Shown: positions 16,258-25,016, counted from the stretch's first letter. The stretch is 64,000 bases of DNA from Henriciella litoralis (GCF_002088935.1 NZ_NCSS01000006.1:1086407-1150406), one strand, 5' to 3'. Translations and numbers: made by a program. The notes: generated by a model not told the origin, from the sequence alone.

Positions 16258-17591
16258 TCTCCTGCTCCCGTTTGACCTGTCAGGAAGTCTGACTCGACAG
16301 AGCCCTCGTCTTTCTCGCGCTCATAAACCAGCGCACCGTCGATATAGACGAGATCGGCATGCGAATAGACGCTGAATGGATCGCCAGACCAGACGACGAC
16401 GTCGGCGAGCTTGCCCGGTTCGAGCGTGCCGGTTCGATCATCGATCCCCATCATTTCGGCGGGCCGGGACGTGATCCACTTGATCGCCGTCTCATAATCA
16501 TAGTCGAGCCCCGCGTCTTTCGCGGAGGCCAACGCCATGGCAGCCTCGATATTCAGTCGCTGGATCAGCAGCGCGTTATCAGAATGAAGCGAGACCGTCA
16601 CACCGTCCTCCTCCAGCATCGCGGCGGCAGCCGGAACCGCGTCATAGGCCTCCATCTTGAAGCCCCACCGACGCGCCCAGGTCGCGACAGCGATGTCTTC
16701 ATCCCTGAGAAGATCAGCAATCTTGTAGGCTTCAGTAGCGTGGTGAAAGGCGCCGATCTGGAAGCCGAATTCGTGTGAGACCTCGATCATCTGCTCCATC
16801 TCGTCAGCCCGGTAGCAATGAAACACAGGGATGATGTCCCCATCGAGCACGCCCGCCATTGTCTCCATCTGAAGATCGGCCGGTGCGGGCTTTCCAGCTT
16901 TCATCGCTTCATCTCGCTGGCGGCGATACTGTGTGGCATCGGCCCAGGCTTGGCGGAATTCGGCCACGACACCCATCCGGGTGACCGGGGCTTTGCCGGC
17001 GCCGCCATAGACCTTCATGGGGTTTTCACCGCATGCCATTTTCAAAAATTCAGGTGCGTCGGGCAGGAGCATCTCACTGGCCGTCACCGATTCAATATTG
17101 TGAACTGTAACGCCGCGGCCTCCAATCAGGTTTGCAGAGCCCGGCAGGATAGCAAGGCTAGTCACGCCGCCCGCCCGAGCCATCTCGAAGCCCGGATCCT
17201 GCGGCCAGATTGCATCTTCCGCCGACACCTGGGCTGTATTGGTCCCGCTCTTCTCGTTGAGATCCATCGTCGTCGGCAGAAGCGGCGTTGGAAAGACTCC
17301 AATATGCGAATGAGGATCAATCAGGCCCGGCGTCACCCAACGCCCCTCGCCATCAATAACTGCGGCATTCGCCGGCACGTCGACAGCGGAGCCGATCGCT
17401 ACAATCTTTCCGTCCTCGAACAGAATAGTGCCATTCTCGATGCGGGGGGAGGCGGCCGTCAGGATAGTGGCGTTGATGATCGCCGTGGCTGCTGATCGCG
17501 TGTCGGCTTCGCCCGTCTGGCCCTGCGCACCAGCGCAACTGGGCCAAACGACGAGACAGGAAATAGCGGCGAGTTTCAGCAAATTGAGCAT
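16254..17591 (-). CDS. Secreted amidohydrolase, imidazolonepropionase-like
   Basis: A 445-residue exported hydrolase, with a signal peptide ending near CAGAQG. It carries the complete metal site: HxH in GLIDPHSHIG (about residue 94), His in IPVFHCYRADE, His in GAFHHATEAYK and the SLHSDNA motif. These residues are those missing from the partner encoded next. Relatives hydrolyse cyclic amides or dipeptides. It is the first amidohydrolase after the TonB receptor gene, separated by a strong hairpin at 17624-17659. The gene set suggests cleavage of an imported peptide-like substrate in the periplasm; the exact substrate is unknown. Confidence 0.87.
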   Translation of the reverse strand: MLNLLKLAAISCLVVWPSCAGAQGQTGEADTRSAATAIINATILTAASPRIENGTILFEDGKIVAIGSAVDVPANAAVIDGEGRWVTPGLIDPHSHIGVFPTPLLPTTMDLNEKSGTNTAQVSAEDAIWPQDPGFEMARAGGVTSLAILPGSANLIGGRGVTVHNIESVTASEMLLPDAPEFLKMACGENPMKVYGGAGKAPVTRMGVVAEFRQAWADATQYRRQRDEAMKAGKPAPADLQMETMAGVLDGDIIPVFHCYRADEMEQMIEVSHEFGFQIGAFHHATEAYKIADLLRDEDIAVATWARRWGFKMEAYDAVPAAAAMLEEDGVTVSLHSDNALLIQRLNIEAAMALASAKDAGLDYDYETAIKWITSRPAEMMGIDDRTGTLEPGKLADVVVWSGDPFSVYSHADLVYIDGALVYEREKDEGSVESDFLTGQTGAGE

Positions 17592-17623
17592 CGAAAATCC
17601 TGTATTTAATCCTTTTATTGAAT

Positions 17624-17659
17624 GAACACCCTTCCCGGGAGGTAACGGGAAGGGTGTTC
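17624..17659 (-). terminator. Strong hairpin between the receptor and the amidohydrolases
   Basis: A perfect 14-bp stem, GAACACCCTTCCCG at 17624-17637 pairing with CGGGAAGGGTGTTC at 17646-17659, has an 8-nt loop. It lies 11 nt after the receptor stop codon. No T-run follows on the minus strand (TTCATTCAATAAAAGG), so it may be a partial terminator or an mRNA-stabilising stem that keeps receptor expression above that of the downstream enzymes. Confidence 0.6.
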
Positions 17660-17670
17660 AGCTCCACCGA

Positions 17671-20600
17671 TCAGAAACGAATGGTGGCGCCAGCGAAGAG
17701 GAAGCGGCCCTGCGCATCATAGATCGATGGATAGGTGTTGCCGCGGCCATCATTTTCGTTGCCGCCATAACCCGCCAGTGAGGTAAGTGGCGGATCCTGA
17801 TCGAGGACGTTGTTCACCCCGGCCCGAAGCTCAAGCGCTTCTGAAACGTCATACTGGACCGACACATCGAAGTAGGATGTCGCTTCCAGATCGTTCACAG
17901 GCGAAGGGTTTACAGAGTACTCGTCGACTGCAGAGATATAGCGCCATGCCAGTTGCGCCCGAAGTTTGTCGAGGCTCCAGTTGGCACTGACCCGGTGACG
18001 ATACTCCGGCGCCGGGTTGTTACAGGCGCCGCCATGCATACCCGCACATTCGACGGCCGGCTCACCGACAAGCGCCTGGGTGGAAAGCTCATCGAGAACG
18101 GTTGCGACATAGCTCAGCTGCAGATCGCCAAAACCGGGTGCGCCCACATCCTCAAGGCCAAAGCGGTAAGACGCGCTAAGGTCAACACCGGACGTCTTGA
18201 GGTGGCCCGTATTGATCAGGGCGACGTCCACATAGGCATCGCCATCACCAAGGAAGAGCGTGCCCGACGGCTCCCGGTTGATGAGCGAACAATAGCGCGC
18301 ATCGCCAGTTGTCAGACACTGATCGATGGTCTGGCTGGGATTGATCGATCCGATGAAATCCTCAACTTCGATGGAGAAGTAATCGACGCTCGCCACGAAG
18401 CCCGGAAGATAGGAAGGCTCGTAAACGATGCCTGCCGTCCAGGTATCCGAAACCTCAGGCTCCAGCGCCTCATTACCACCTGTCAGAATGTCGATATTGC
18501 CGGCGCTGTCGAGAATTGTCCCGTACTGAGCCTGCGTTACGCCAGTCTTTGCACATGCCTCAAAGGAAGCGAATGGCTCAGCCGTCGATGTCGTTGGATC
18601 GAAGTCGCCGGCACATGGGTCCTTCAGACCGTTTGGCAGCGTCGACAGCGTGCCGAAGCCAAATTCACGCGGGCTGTAAAGCTCGAGCGGGTTGGGTGAG
18701 CGTGTCGCACGCTGGTATTGCGTGCGGAGGCGAAGGTCAGTGACCGGACGCCAGGCCAGGCCGACGGAATAGGTGCTCTGCCCACCCGTCGTATCGTAAT
18801 AGTCAGAATAGCGATAGGCGCCTGTCAGGGTCAGCTCCTTGGCAAACGCCGCATTCTGGATAAGAGGCGCCTGAAGCTCGCCGAACAGCTCGCGGACCGG
18901 AACTGAACCGTCCACCGGCGCACGCACACTGGTACGGGTGTCGGCGGAGTCCGGGGTAAGAGACAGGGTGTCCTTACGGTACTCAAAACCGATGACGGCG
19001 CCGAACCCATCTTCTGCGAGCGGGCTGGTAAGACCGTAGAGACCGAGGTCGCCGGTAAGGCTGCCACCGAACACGAACTGTTCGGTTTCGCCAACGCGCA
19101 GGCTCGGGGTGGTGATATAATTATTGGCTTCCGGCGTGATGCCATCCGCTTGGAAGATATTGAAAGGCACACAATCAGGGTCTTCGCCCGTCAGGACAGA
19201 GCGGCAAACCGGGTCCCCGCTGACCGGATCCGCGACGATATCAACAGCCCGTGTTACGCGGGAAATCGATACGTCATTCAGGATCGTTTCCTGATAGTCT
19301 ACGGTCGAGTTCTGGACAAAGATTTCGTAGTCGAAGCCATCGAACGCTTCACCTCGGGCACCGCCTACGAAACGCTGGGTCTTCAGACCAAATTCTGCGA
19401 CACGTGGATAGTCGAGATTCCGGCGTCCAAGGCGTAGCGGCGCGCGCGGCACGCCATCACTACCGATCGAGACGACGGAGGGATCGCAGAAAGTCGCCTG
19501 CATTTCCGACGTCAGCAGCGGGTTGTCGCAATTGATCGTGGTCGTGGTGCCCGTCGCCAGGCCAGCTGCACCGATCTGCGCATCGGTCTGGTTGTCGGCC
19601 ACAGAGAAGTCGAAGAACAATTCAATGTTGTCGGTCACATCATACCGGGCGAAAGCGCCGTAGGTATAGCGCTCACGGGGGCGCTGCAGGTAGTTTCCGT
19701 AGGCAAAGTTAAAGGCATCGACCGAGCCATTGTAAGCCCGCAAATCGCCTGTCGTTTCGTCGACAACAAGGTCAAAACCGCCTGCCCCTGTGCGCAGATA
19801 GCGCGTATTGGCGGGCATGGAGCCTGAGCCGCTACAGGAGAAGTCCGTGCCCCCATTTCGGGTGGAAAACGGACAAGATGTGAAGTCGCGATCTTCCCAT
19901 TTGACAGCGTTGTCCTTGGAGTAGCCGAAATACGCCGTGACGTTGCCACGGTCGTCATCAAAGTTCGTGCCGGCGACAAGGTTCAGGTCGACAGACTCGC
20001 CATCCATGATGGAGTCGGCGTCCGGCTGGCCGAAGTCGTTCAGGACACGCTCGATATTCGAATTGTTATTGTCGGCCCAGAACGTGCTGCCCTGAATATC
20101 CGCTTCAAAGCCATCAAAGTCGCGCTTCATGATGAAGTTCACGACGCCCGCAATCGCGTCGGAGCCATAGACGGCCGTCGCCCCGCCGGTGAGAACTTCA
20201 ACCCGCTCAACGAGCTGCGACGGAATCTGGTTCAGGTCGGCGGCAACATTAATTGGCGACCCATATGGCAGCCGCTTGCCGTCAACGACCACCAGGGTGC
20301 GCTTTGCACCAAGTCCGCGAAGGTTGACCGTCGCCTGCGCGCCGCTGACGCCCGACGTCGAGCTCTCACCCGAAAGGGTCTGTGGCAGTGTGCTCAGAAG
20401 GTCTTCGACTCGCAGCACGCCGCGCGCATCGAACTCTTCTGCTCCCAGCGTGGTCACTGATGAGCTGGATGTCAGGTTAGGATTTGAAATCCGCGATCCG
20501 GTAATGACAACGCGGTCGAGACCAAGCGATCCTTCATCCGCCACTTCTGATGACTCAGGTTCATCTACAGCCACGACCTCCTGCGCGTATGCGGACGCAA

Positions 20601-20694
20601 ACCCCGTTATCGCCAAACCGAGAACCACGCTTGAAACCCCGCGCGAGATCAACTTAGTCGCTTTAGATTTTTTTACCATATAATTCCCGTTCAT
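17671..20694 (-). CDS. TonB-dependent outer-membrane receptor
   Basis: About 1007 residues: signal peptide (ISRGVSSVVLGLAITGFASAYA), then a TonB-box-like LDRVVITGSRI. The plug contains VEDLLSTLPQTLSG and LRGLGAKRTLVVVDGKRLPYG. A long barrel ends with AGATIRF. This is the large receptor type common in Caulobacterales and Sphingomonadales that imports organic substrates. The start is uncertain: ATG at 20694 (MNGNYMVKK) or at 20679 (MVKKSK, with GGGAA close by). It heads the amidohydrolase/TPR/AGCS operon and is divergent from an AsnC/Lrp regulator, so control by an amino acid is likely. The ligand is probably a peptide or amino-acid conjugate; this is inference from neighbours. Confidence 0.92.
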   Translation of the reverse strand: MNGNYMVKKSKATKLISRGVSSVVLGLAITGFASAYAQEVVAVDEPESSEVADEGSLGLDRVVITGSRISNPNLTSSSSVTTLGAEEFDARGVLRVEDLLSTLPQTLSGESSTSGVSGAQATVNLRGLGAKRTLVVVDGKRLPYGSPINVAADLNQIPSQLVERVEVLTGGATAVYGSDAIAGVVNFIMKRDFDGFEADIQGSTFWADNNNSNIERVLNDFGQPDADSIMDGESVDLNLVAGTNFDDDRGNVTAYFGYSKDNAVKWEDRDFTSCPFSTRNGGTDFSCSGSGSMPANTRYLRTGAGGFDLVVDETTGDLRAYNGSVDAFNFAYGNYLQRPRERYTYGAFARYDVTDNIELFFDFSVADNQTDAQIGAAGLATGTTTTINCDNPLLTSEMQATFCDPSVVSIGSDGVPRAPLRLGRRNLDYPRVAEFGLKTQRFVGGARGEAFDGFDYEIFVQNSTVDYQETILNDVSISRVTRAVDIVADPVSGDPVCRSVLTGEDPDCVPFNIFQADGITPEANNYITTPSLRVGETEQFVFGGSLTGDLGLYGLTSPLAEDGFGAVIGFEYRKDTLSLTPDSADTRTSVRAPVDGSVPVRELFGELQAPLIQNAAFAKELTLTGAYRYSDYYDTTGGQSTYSVGLAWRPVTDLRLRTQYQRATRSPNPLELYSPREFGFGTLSTLPNGLKDPCAGDFDPTTSTAEPFASFEACAKTGVTQAQYGTILDSAGNIDILTGGNEALEPEVSDTWTAGIVYEPSYLPGFVASVDYFSIEVEDFIGSINPSQTIDQCLTTGDARYCSLINREPSGTLFLGDGDAYVDVALINTGHLKTSGVDLSASYRFGLEDVGAPGFGDLQLSYVATVLDELSTQALVGEPAVECAGMHGGACNNPAPEYRHRVSANWSLDKLRAQLAWRYISAVDEYSVNPSPVNDLEATSYFDVSVQYDVSEALELRAGVNNVLDQDPPLTSLAGYGGNENDGRGNTYPSIYDAQGRFLFAGATIRF

Positions 20695-20831
20695 CCCTAC
20701 TTTTTCCCTATGCAGCACCAAATTCAGTTCCAATATAACTTTATGAAGCCCATTTGGGATTGTACACCCATTTTATTGTGATAAACTCACCTTTCGTAAC
20801 ACTTATTGCTTTGTTTTTGGGATTTTTTACC

Positions 20832-21305
20832 ATGATGCGAGAAGCCGCCAAATTGGATCAGCTGGATATCAAGATACTGAATGCGCTTCAGGATGACGCT
20901 TCGCTGTCGATTCAGGACATTGCCAACAAGGTCGGACTGTCTTCCAACCCGTGCTGGCGCAGGATCAAGAAACTCGAAGACGATGGCGTCATCGCGAAAC
21001 GTGTTGCGCTGATTGATCCCAATCTCGTCAATCTTGGAGTTACGGTTTTCGTGTTCCTCAAAACGGAAAACCACAGCAAATCATGGCTGGATATGTTTTC
21101 ACGATCTGTCGCCGCTATTGATGAAATTGTGGAGTGCCACAGACTCAGCGGCGCCAATGACTACTTGCTGAAGATCCAGGTCTCCAGCATCGACCATTAT
21201 GACAGTGTCTACAAAAAGCTCGTGGAAAGCGTGACAGGTCTGACCGATGTCTCGTCCAGTTTCTCAATGGAAAAAGTCAAATACTCTACCTCCCTCAAAC
21301 TTTGA
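20832..21305 (+). CDS. Lrp/AsnC-family transcriptional regulator
   Basis: A 157-residue regulator. The N-terminal winged helix-turn-helix contains LSIQDIANKVGLSSNPCWRR and KLEDDGVI. The C-terminal RAM domain (about 70-150) contains VECHRLSGANDYLLKI, where amino-acid ligands bind in this family. I start at ATG 20832 (MMREAAKLDQLD); the longer frame upstream would prepend a hydrophobic stretch that does not belong to the family. It is divergent from the TonB receptor operon, sharing a 137-bp AT-rich spacer, and so probably controls that operon. It may also act on the PLP enzyme and Rid genes downstream. About 287 bp without a gene follow, holding a TATAAT-like box near 21507 but nothing else I can call. 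Confidence 0.9.
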   Translation: MMREAAKLDQLDIKILNALQDDASLSIQDIANKVGLSSNPCWRRIKKLEDDGVIAKRVALIDPNLVNLGVTVFVFLKTENHSKSWLDMFSRSVAAIDEIVECHRLSGANDYLLKIQVSSIDHYDSVYKKLVESVTGLTDVSSSFSMEKVKYSTSLKL

Positions 21306-21592
21306 CGCAGAGCCGACAACAGCGGACGGCGCCTCGAATTCAGCCCCGCACTTCCAAGCCGCCCGCACAATGAGGTCAATGCCATACAATAAGATATTCC
21401 CTCATTTTCACACGAAAGTCCGTAATTTGTGCGCTTTTGCCTACAGACTGACCAGAGACACCGGTATCTGCGGCACGTTAGCAATCGATTTATACCAATA
21501 TAAAGCGTTATAATAGCAAATTTTGGGAACACTTTCGTCGCCTTTGGGCGTAGGTCTTGCGTCAGATAGATTGAGACGAAAAGGCCAGAAAA

Positions 21593-22696
21593 GTGACGAT
21601 TCCAGCTTTAAACAGGTATCCGAGACCGTCTTTGGTGACGACCGTCAAGGAACGCAACATACGCGACTGGGCCCGGGAGGCGATCAATACCATTCAAGCC
21701 GAGGCGACGCGGCAAGGCCAAACCAATTTGGTAAAGCTCAAGCTGCCCGGCTTCCGCTATGTGGATATGTACCTCAAGGACGAGAGCGCGCATGCCTCCG
21801 GCAGCTTAAAACACCGGCTTGCTCAATCACTGTTCCTGTGGGGGATCTGTAGCGGCAAGATCGGACCGCACACGACCATAATTGAGTGCTCATCCGGAAG
21901 CACAGCGATCTCAGAAGCCTATTTTGCCAATCTGCTCTCGCTCGATTTCAAGGCGATTGTCCCGAAACGCACCGCGCAGCGCAAGATCCGGGAAATCGAA
22001 TTCTACGGTGGGGAATGCGTGCTGGTTGAACCGCATGAAATATACGAGATAGCCGCCAAGCAAGCGTGCGAAACCGATTGCTATTTCATGGACCAGTTCA
22101 CCTATGCCGAGCGGGCCACCGACTGGCGCGGGCCGAATAATATTGCGGCCGCCATCTTTGAGCAGATGAAATCTGAAAGATGCCCCGAGCCGGACTGGAT
22201 TGTAGTCGGGGCCGGTACTGGCGGAACGTCAACTACAATCGGGCGCTACCTTCGCTATTCAGGCCGCGGACGTAACTCCCGGTTGTGCGTTGTCGACCCT
22301 GAGAATTCGGTTCTCTACGATCATTACAAGACGCGAAAAACCAATCTCGTCTCAGCCCACTCCTCCCGGATCGAAGGAATCGGGCGCCCGCGGGTTGAGC
22401 CATCCTTCTTCCCCGAACTGGTGGACGAGATGATCCAGGTGCCCGACGCGGGGTCGATGGCCGCGCTACGTTACCTTGAGGGGCTCACCGGTCGGCAGCT
22501 CGGCGGCTCGACCGGCACCAATTTCTTCGGCGCATATCAGCTGGCGCTCGAACTCGAAGACAGGAAGGAGCCGGCAAGCATCGTATCTCTCATCTGCGAC
22601 GACGGCCAGCGCTACGCCGACACCTATCACAATGAAGACTGGGTGAGAGCGCAGGGCCTCGATCCATCAGAATATGAACGCCTTTTCAGGCACTGA
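21593..22696 (+). CDS. PLP-dependent cysteine synthase/cystathionine beta-synthase-family enzyme
   Basis: A 367-residue fold-type II PLP enzyme. The PLP lysine is in GSLKHRLA at about residue 73 and the phosphate-binding Ser/Gly stretch is VVGAGTGGTSTTIG (about 203-216). The substrate loop ECSSGSTAIS sits near residue 97. It uses a GTG start with AAGG upstream. Relatives make cysteine or cleave it, or act as ammonia-lyases on serine or threonine. The Rid-family gene 60 nt downstream favours an eliminase producing 2-aminoacrylate-type intermediates, which Rid proteins clear. Lyase versus synthase cannot be decided from sequence. It probably shares amino-acid control with the preceding AsnC-type regulator. 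Confidence 0.82.
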   Translation: MTIPALNRYPRPSLVTTVKERNIRDWAREAINTIQAEATRQGQTNLVKLKLPGFRYVDMYLKDESAHASGSLKHRLAQSLFLWGICSGKIGPHTTIIECSSGSTAISEAYFANLLSLDFKAIVPKRTAQRKIREIEFYGGECVLVEPHEIYEIAAKQACETDCYFMDQFTYAERATDWRGPNNIAAAIFEQMKSERCPEPDWIVVGAGTGGTSTTIGRYLRYSGRGRNSRLCVVDPENSVLYDHYKTRKTNLVSAHSSRIEGIGRPRVEPSFFPELVDEMIQVPDAGSMAALRYLEGLTGRQLGGSTGTNFFGAYQLALELEDRKEPASIVSLICDDGQRYADTYHNEDWVRAQGLDPSEYERLFRH

Positions 22697-22756
22697 ACAA
22701 TCGGAGCGCTCTCGCTATCCCCTGCCCTCGAAAGCCAAAGAAGAAAGGAGCACCTC

Positions 22757-23221
22757 ATGGGCTCTATCGATGAACGAATTGAAGAACTTGGCATTACCCT
22801 GCCCGCCCCCTCCGCGGCTGTCGCGAATTACGTACCCTATGTCATGGCGGGGCGATTGCTGTTTGTCTCGGGGCAGATCAGCGCTCGCGACGGCAATCTG
22901 ATCAAGGGACGCATTGGCGAGACCATTTCTATGGACGATGCCGTCGAAGCGGCGCGACATTGCGGGATCAGCCTTCTGTCCCAGTGCATGGCGGCCCTCG
23001 GGAGCCTCGACCGCATTCACAAAGTGGTCAAGCTTGGCGGGTTCGTAAACGCCGCGCCGGACTTCGAAGCGATACCGCATGTCATCAATGGATGCTCCGA
23101 TCTCATGGTCGACGTTTTCGGCGACCGCGGCAGACACGCGCGCTCAGCCGTGGCGTCCCCGACACTCCCTCTAGGCGTTGCCGTCGAAATCGACGGTGTC
23201 TTCGAGATTACCCCGGACTAA
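22757..23221 (+). CDS. RidA-family (YjgF/YER057c) enamine/imine deaminase
   Basis: A 154-residue protein of the Rid family. Conserved elements are LLFVSGQI near residue 35, LDRIHKVVKLGGFVNA at about 82-97, and the C-terminal block RHARSAVASPTLPLGVAVEID. The Arg of this block lines the active site and binds the carboxylate in deaminating members. Rid proteins hydrolyse reactive 2-aminoacrylate and related imines formed by PLP enzymes. The gene follows the cysteine-synthase-like gene and has a strong AAAGGAG ribosome-binding site, so the two are probably one operon. It lies at the edge of the IS-scarred segment that follows. Confidence 0.88.
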   Translation: MGSIDERIEELGITLPAPSAAVANYVPYVMAGRLLFVSGQISARDGNLIKGRIGETISMDDAVEAARHCGISLLSQCMAALGSLDRIHKVVKLGGFVNAAPDFEAIPHVINGCSDLMVDVFGDRGRHARSAVASPTLPLGVAVEIDGVFEITPD

Positions 23222-23296
23222 ACGCCGCGCTGGCGAATAACTGGCGCCTTTACGATAAACGCTGACAATGCCATCAACCTTGCTCCGTCTCCGGGA

Positions 23297-23326
23297 GCTC
23301 AATCGACCCGTTCCCCTGACAATGCC
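23297..23326. mobile_element. Right-end remnant of the IS6-like element
   Basis: The stretch GCTCAATCGACCCGTTCCCC with TGACAATGCC following it resembles the right ends of the element at about 24168-24196 and of the deleted derivative at 27645-27674. It lies just left of a complete left end at 23382. A shorter similar end (GCTGACAATGCC) is seen near 23260. Older insertions or recombination events are implied. Confidence 0.5.
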
Positions 23327-23359
23327 GCCGGGACTATTCCGAGACGTCTGGGATTCGCT

Positions 23360-23383
23360 GATTTTCGGGAAACTGGCTGGCGG
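23360..23383. repeat. Partial copy of the tRNA-Ser 3' flank
   Basis: A 24-bp stretch (GATTTTCG-N4-ACTGGCTGGCGG) matches 27689-27712 at 21 of 24 positions. The copy at 27689 covers the CCA end and last bases of tRNA-Ser plus 18 bp beyond it. It directly adjoins the left end of the IS6-like element. It may be an attachment-like repeat or a recombination scar. Confidence 0.45.
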
Positions 23384-24196
23384 TGCTGTCAGTCTAATGC
23401 GAACCCGTCTCCAGCATCGCAAGGTTTAGCCCCTCTATCCAGCCAGAAGCCCGCGCCACTCGAAAAGGGCAACATCGCGTTTCGATTTGAAAGTCTGACG
23501 GCAGTTGATGTGGCGATCGAGGTTGAAGTGATTGTGGAATGAAGCGTGGTTCGAGGCGAATTTCTGGGGGTTGGACATTCGCCTGAACCTTAGCCTCGCC
23601 CGCTCTCGTCGCCGGAACGGCAAATGGCTGTTCTCGGCTCTGTTGTTGAGATGGCGACCGACCTCCCGACGGTCGATATTTCCGATTTCCTTCATCGCCG
23701 CGCCATATGATCTTAGCCGGTCGGTGACGACTGTCCGTGGTGCGCCGTAGCGCTTTCTGGCTTTTCTCAGAAAGCGCTACGCTGCGGATTTATCGCGTGT
23801 TTTCGCAACTTAGCTTTCCAGGACTTCGCCCTCATAATCAACGTCGCCAGAGGTAATGCGTCTCGCCATTGAGCTTCACGAAGACCTCGTGGAGATGCCA
23901 CTGCCATTGCGTGATCTGGCGCATGTAGCTGGCGCGGCGGACGCGGATATTATCGGCGAACATTGGCCCGAAACGGTCCACCCATTTCCGAACGCTTTCG
24001 TGGCAAACGTCTATGCCACGATCATGCAGCAAGTCCTCAACGTTCCGCAATAAGAGCGGGAAACGGACGTACATCATGACCGCGAGCTGGATGATCTCGG
24101 GCGATGTCTTGAAATAGCGAAATGGATTGCGGGTCATCTAGCGAAGCTAGCGAGGCTGTCCTTCCCGCTCAATCGGTCCGTTCCGCTCACAATACC
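23382..24196 (-). mobile_element. Decayed IS6-family-like insertion sequence
   Basis: About 815 bp, the normal size for IS6-family elements. The left tip is GGTGCTGTCAGTCTAA and the right tip, read on the minus strand, is GGTATTGTGAGCGGAA; these are imperfect terminal inverted repeats. The transposase is on the minus strand and is disabled. Flanking 8-mers (TGGCTGGC and ACACGCCC) are not a target duplication, so the ends have been rearranged since insertion. Related fragments occur at 10664, 23297 and 27447. Confidence 0.75.
23435..24137 (-). pseudogene. IS6-family transposase, frameshifted and interrupted by stops
   Basis: The N-terminal part (MTRNPFRYFKTSPEIIQLAVMM then LLHDRGIDVCHESVRKWVDRFGP) is the IS6-family HTH region and reaches the first DDE-domain strand (WQWHLHEVFVKLNGETHYLWR). 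A frameshift follows near 23838. The next segment, VDYEGEVLES, then TRDKSAA and FLRKARKRYGAPRTVVTD, is interrupted by a TAA and a TAG where sense codons are expected. The C-terminal part (MKEIGNIDRREVGRHLNNRAENSH) is intact and carries the terminal catalytic Glu region. The enzyme cannot be made in full length. Confidence 0.85.
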
Positions 24197-24266
24197 ACAC
24201 GCCCCGCCGTCACGCACATACGTTTGGACAGAGCGGCGCCGTGAGTTTGCGCATGCAGAGCGGCAC

Positions 24267-24884
24267 CTAGAGCACGCCCGGCGGCGCAAGATCAGCAGTG
24301 CGCTGCGGACCGTTTGCACGGTAACGCAGCCCGTCAACCAGCAGTGCGACCAGCCGGCGAGCTGCTGATGGATTGCCATCGCTTGACGGCATGCACAGGC
24401 TCGCGACGGCGCGCAGAAGATCATACGGATTAGCGTCCGGCCGTATGTCTCCGGCGGTGACGGCGGCATCGAGCAAGTTTTGCAGTGCAGGCTCGAACCG
24501 GCTATCGAAATAGGCCGGCAAGGCCTCGAAGGCGGGGTCGCCCGAATACAGGGCCGCAGCGAGCCCGCGCTTGGCAACGATAAAGTCGACATAGCGTTGC
24601 ATCCAGCGGTCGAGCGCTTCCCCGGGAGGAAAGGCTTCCGCAAGACTGGCCGCGGCGTCCGCGCAGGCGTCAACCTCACTGCGAAACACTGCTGCAATCA
24701 GATCGGAGCGCTGGGGAAAGTTGCGGTAGATGGTCCCGACGCCGACACCTGCCTTTTCGGCGATTTCGCGCATCGGCGCCTCAACACCGGATGTGGCGAA
24801 CACGTCCCGAGCGGTGCGCACCAGTTTTTCGATGTTGCGCTGCGCATCGGCGCGCACGGCCCGTTTCGACGATTTTCCAGCCAT
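24267..24884 (-). CDS. TetR/AcrR-family regulator of the adjacent dehydrogenase
   Basis: A 205-residue repressor. The N-terminal helix-turn-helix is MREIAEKAGVGVGTIYRNFPQRSDLI (about 38-63), followed by a variable helical ligand domain. I start at ATG 24884 (MAGKSSKRA) because GGGAGA lies just upstream; in-frame ATG 24896 and TTG 24908 are alternatives. It is divergent from a short-chain dehydrogenase gene. The 130-bp spacer contains two GCGGAA-N5-TTCCGC-type sites, which look like its operators. The usual logic would be repression of itself and the dehydrogenase until a small molecule binds. It lies in a block bounded by IS6-like remnants and was probably acquired. Confidence 0.88.
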   Translation of the reverse strand: MAGKSSKRAVRADAQRNIEKLVRTARDVFATSGVEAPMREIAEKAGVGVGTIYRNFPQRSDLIAAVFRSEVDACADAAASLAEAFPPGEALDRWMQRYVDFIVAKRGLAAALYSGDPAFEALPAYFDSRFEPALQNLLDAAVTAGDIRPDANPYDLLRAVASLCMPSSDGNPSAARRLVALLVDGLRYRANGPQRTADLAPPGVL

Positions 24885-24918
24885 GGATTCTCCCATTTCG
24901 GCAATCAACGCTTGTTAA

Positions 24919-24958
24919 GCGGAACAACGTTCCGTATATAGGCGGAAGGCTGTTCCGC
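24919..24958. promoter_or_regulatory. Two tandem operators in the TetR/dehydrogenase spacer
   Basis: Site 1 (24919-24935) reads GCGGAACAACGTTCCGT and site 2 (24942-24958) reads GCGGAAGGCTGTTCCGC. Both are GCGGAA-N5-TTCCGY palindromes with centres about 23 bp apart. The outer halves also make a perfect 12-bp inverted repeat, TTAAGCGGAACA at 24915-24926 and TGTTCCGCTTAA at 24951-24962. A TATATA box lies between the sites. Confidence 0.7.
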
Positions 24959-25016
24959 TTAATACGCCGCCGGACGTAAAAAGGCCAGCAAAGAAACCCA
25001 GCAAGGAAACTTCATT

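Noticed and set aside
21306..21592. Small RNA or extra small gene between the AsnC regulator and the PLP enzyme
   Set aside because: Frames there lack coding character and no clear terminator or structured RNA signature is seen; a TATAAT-like box near 21507 is the only feature.
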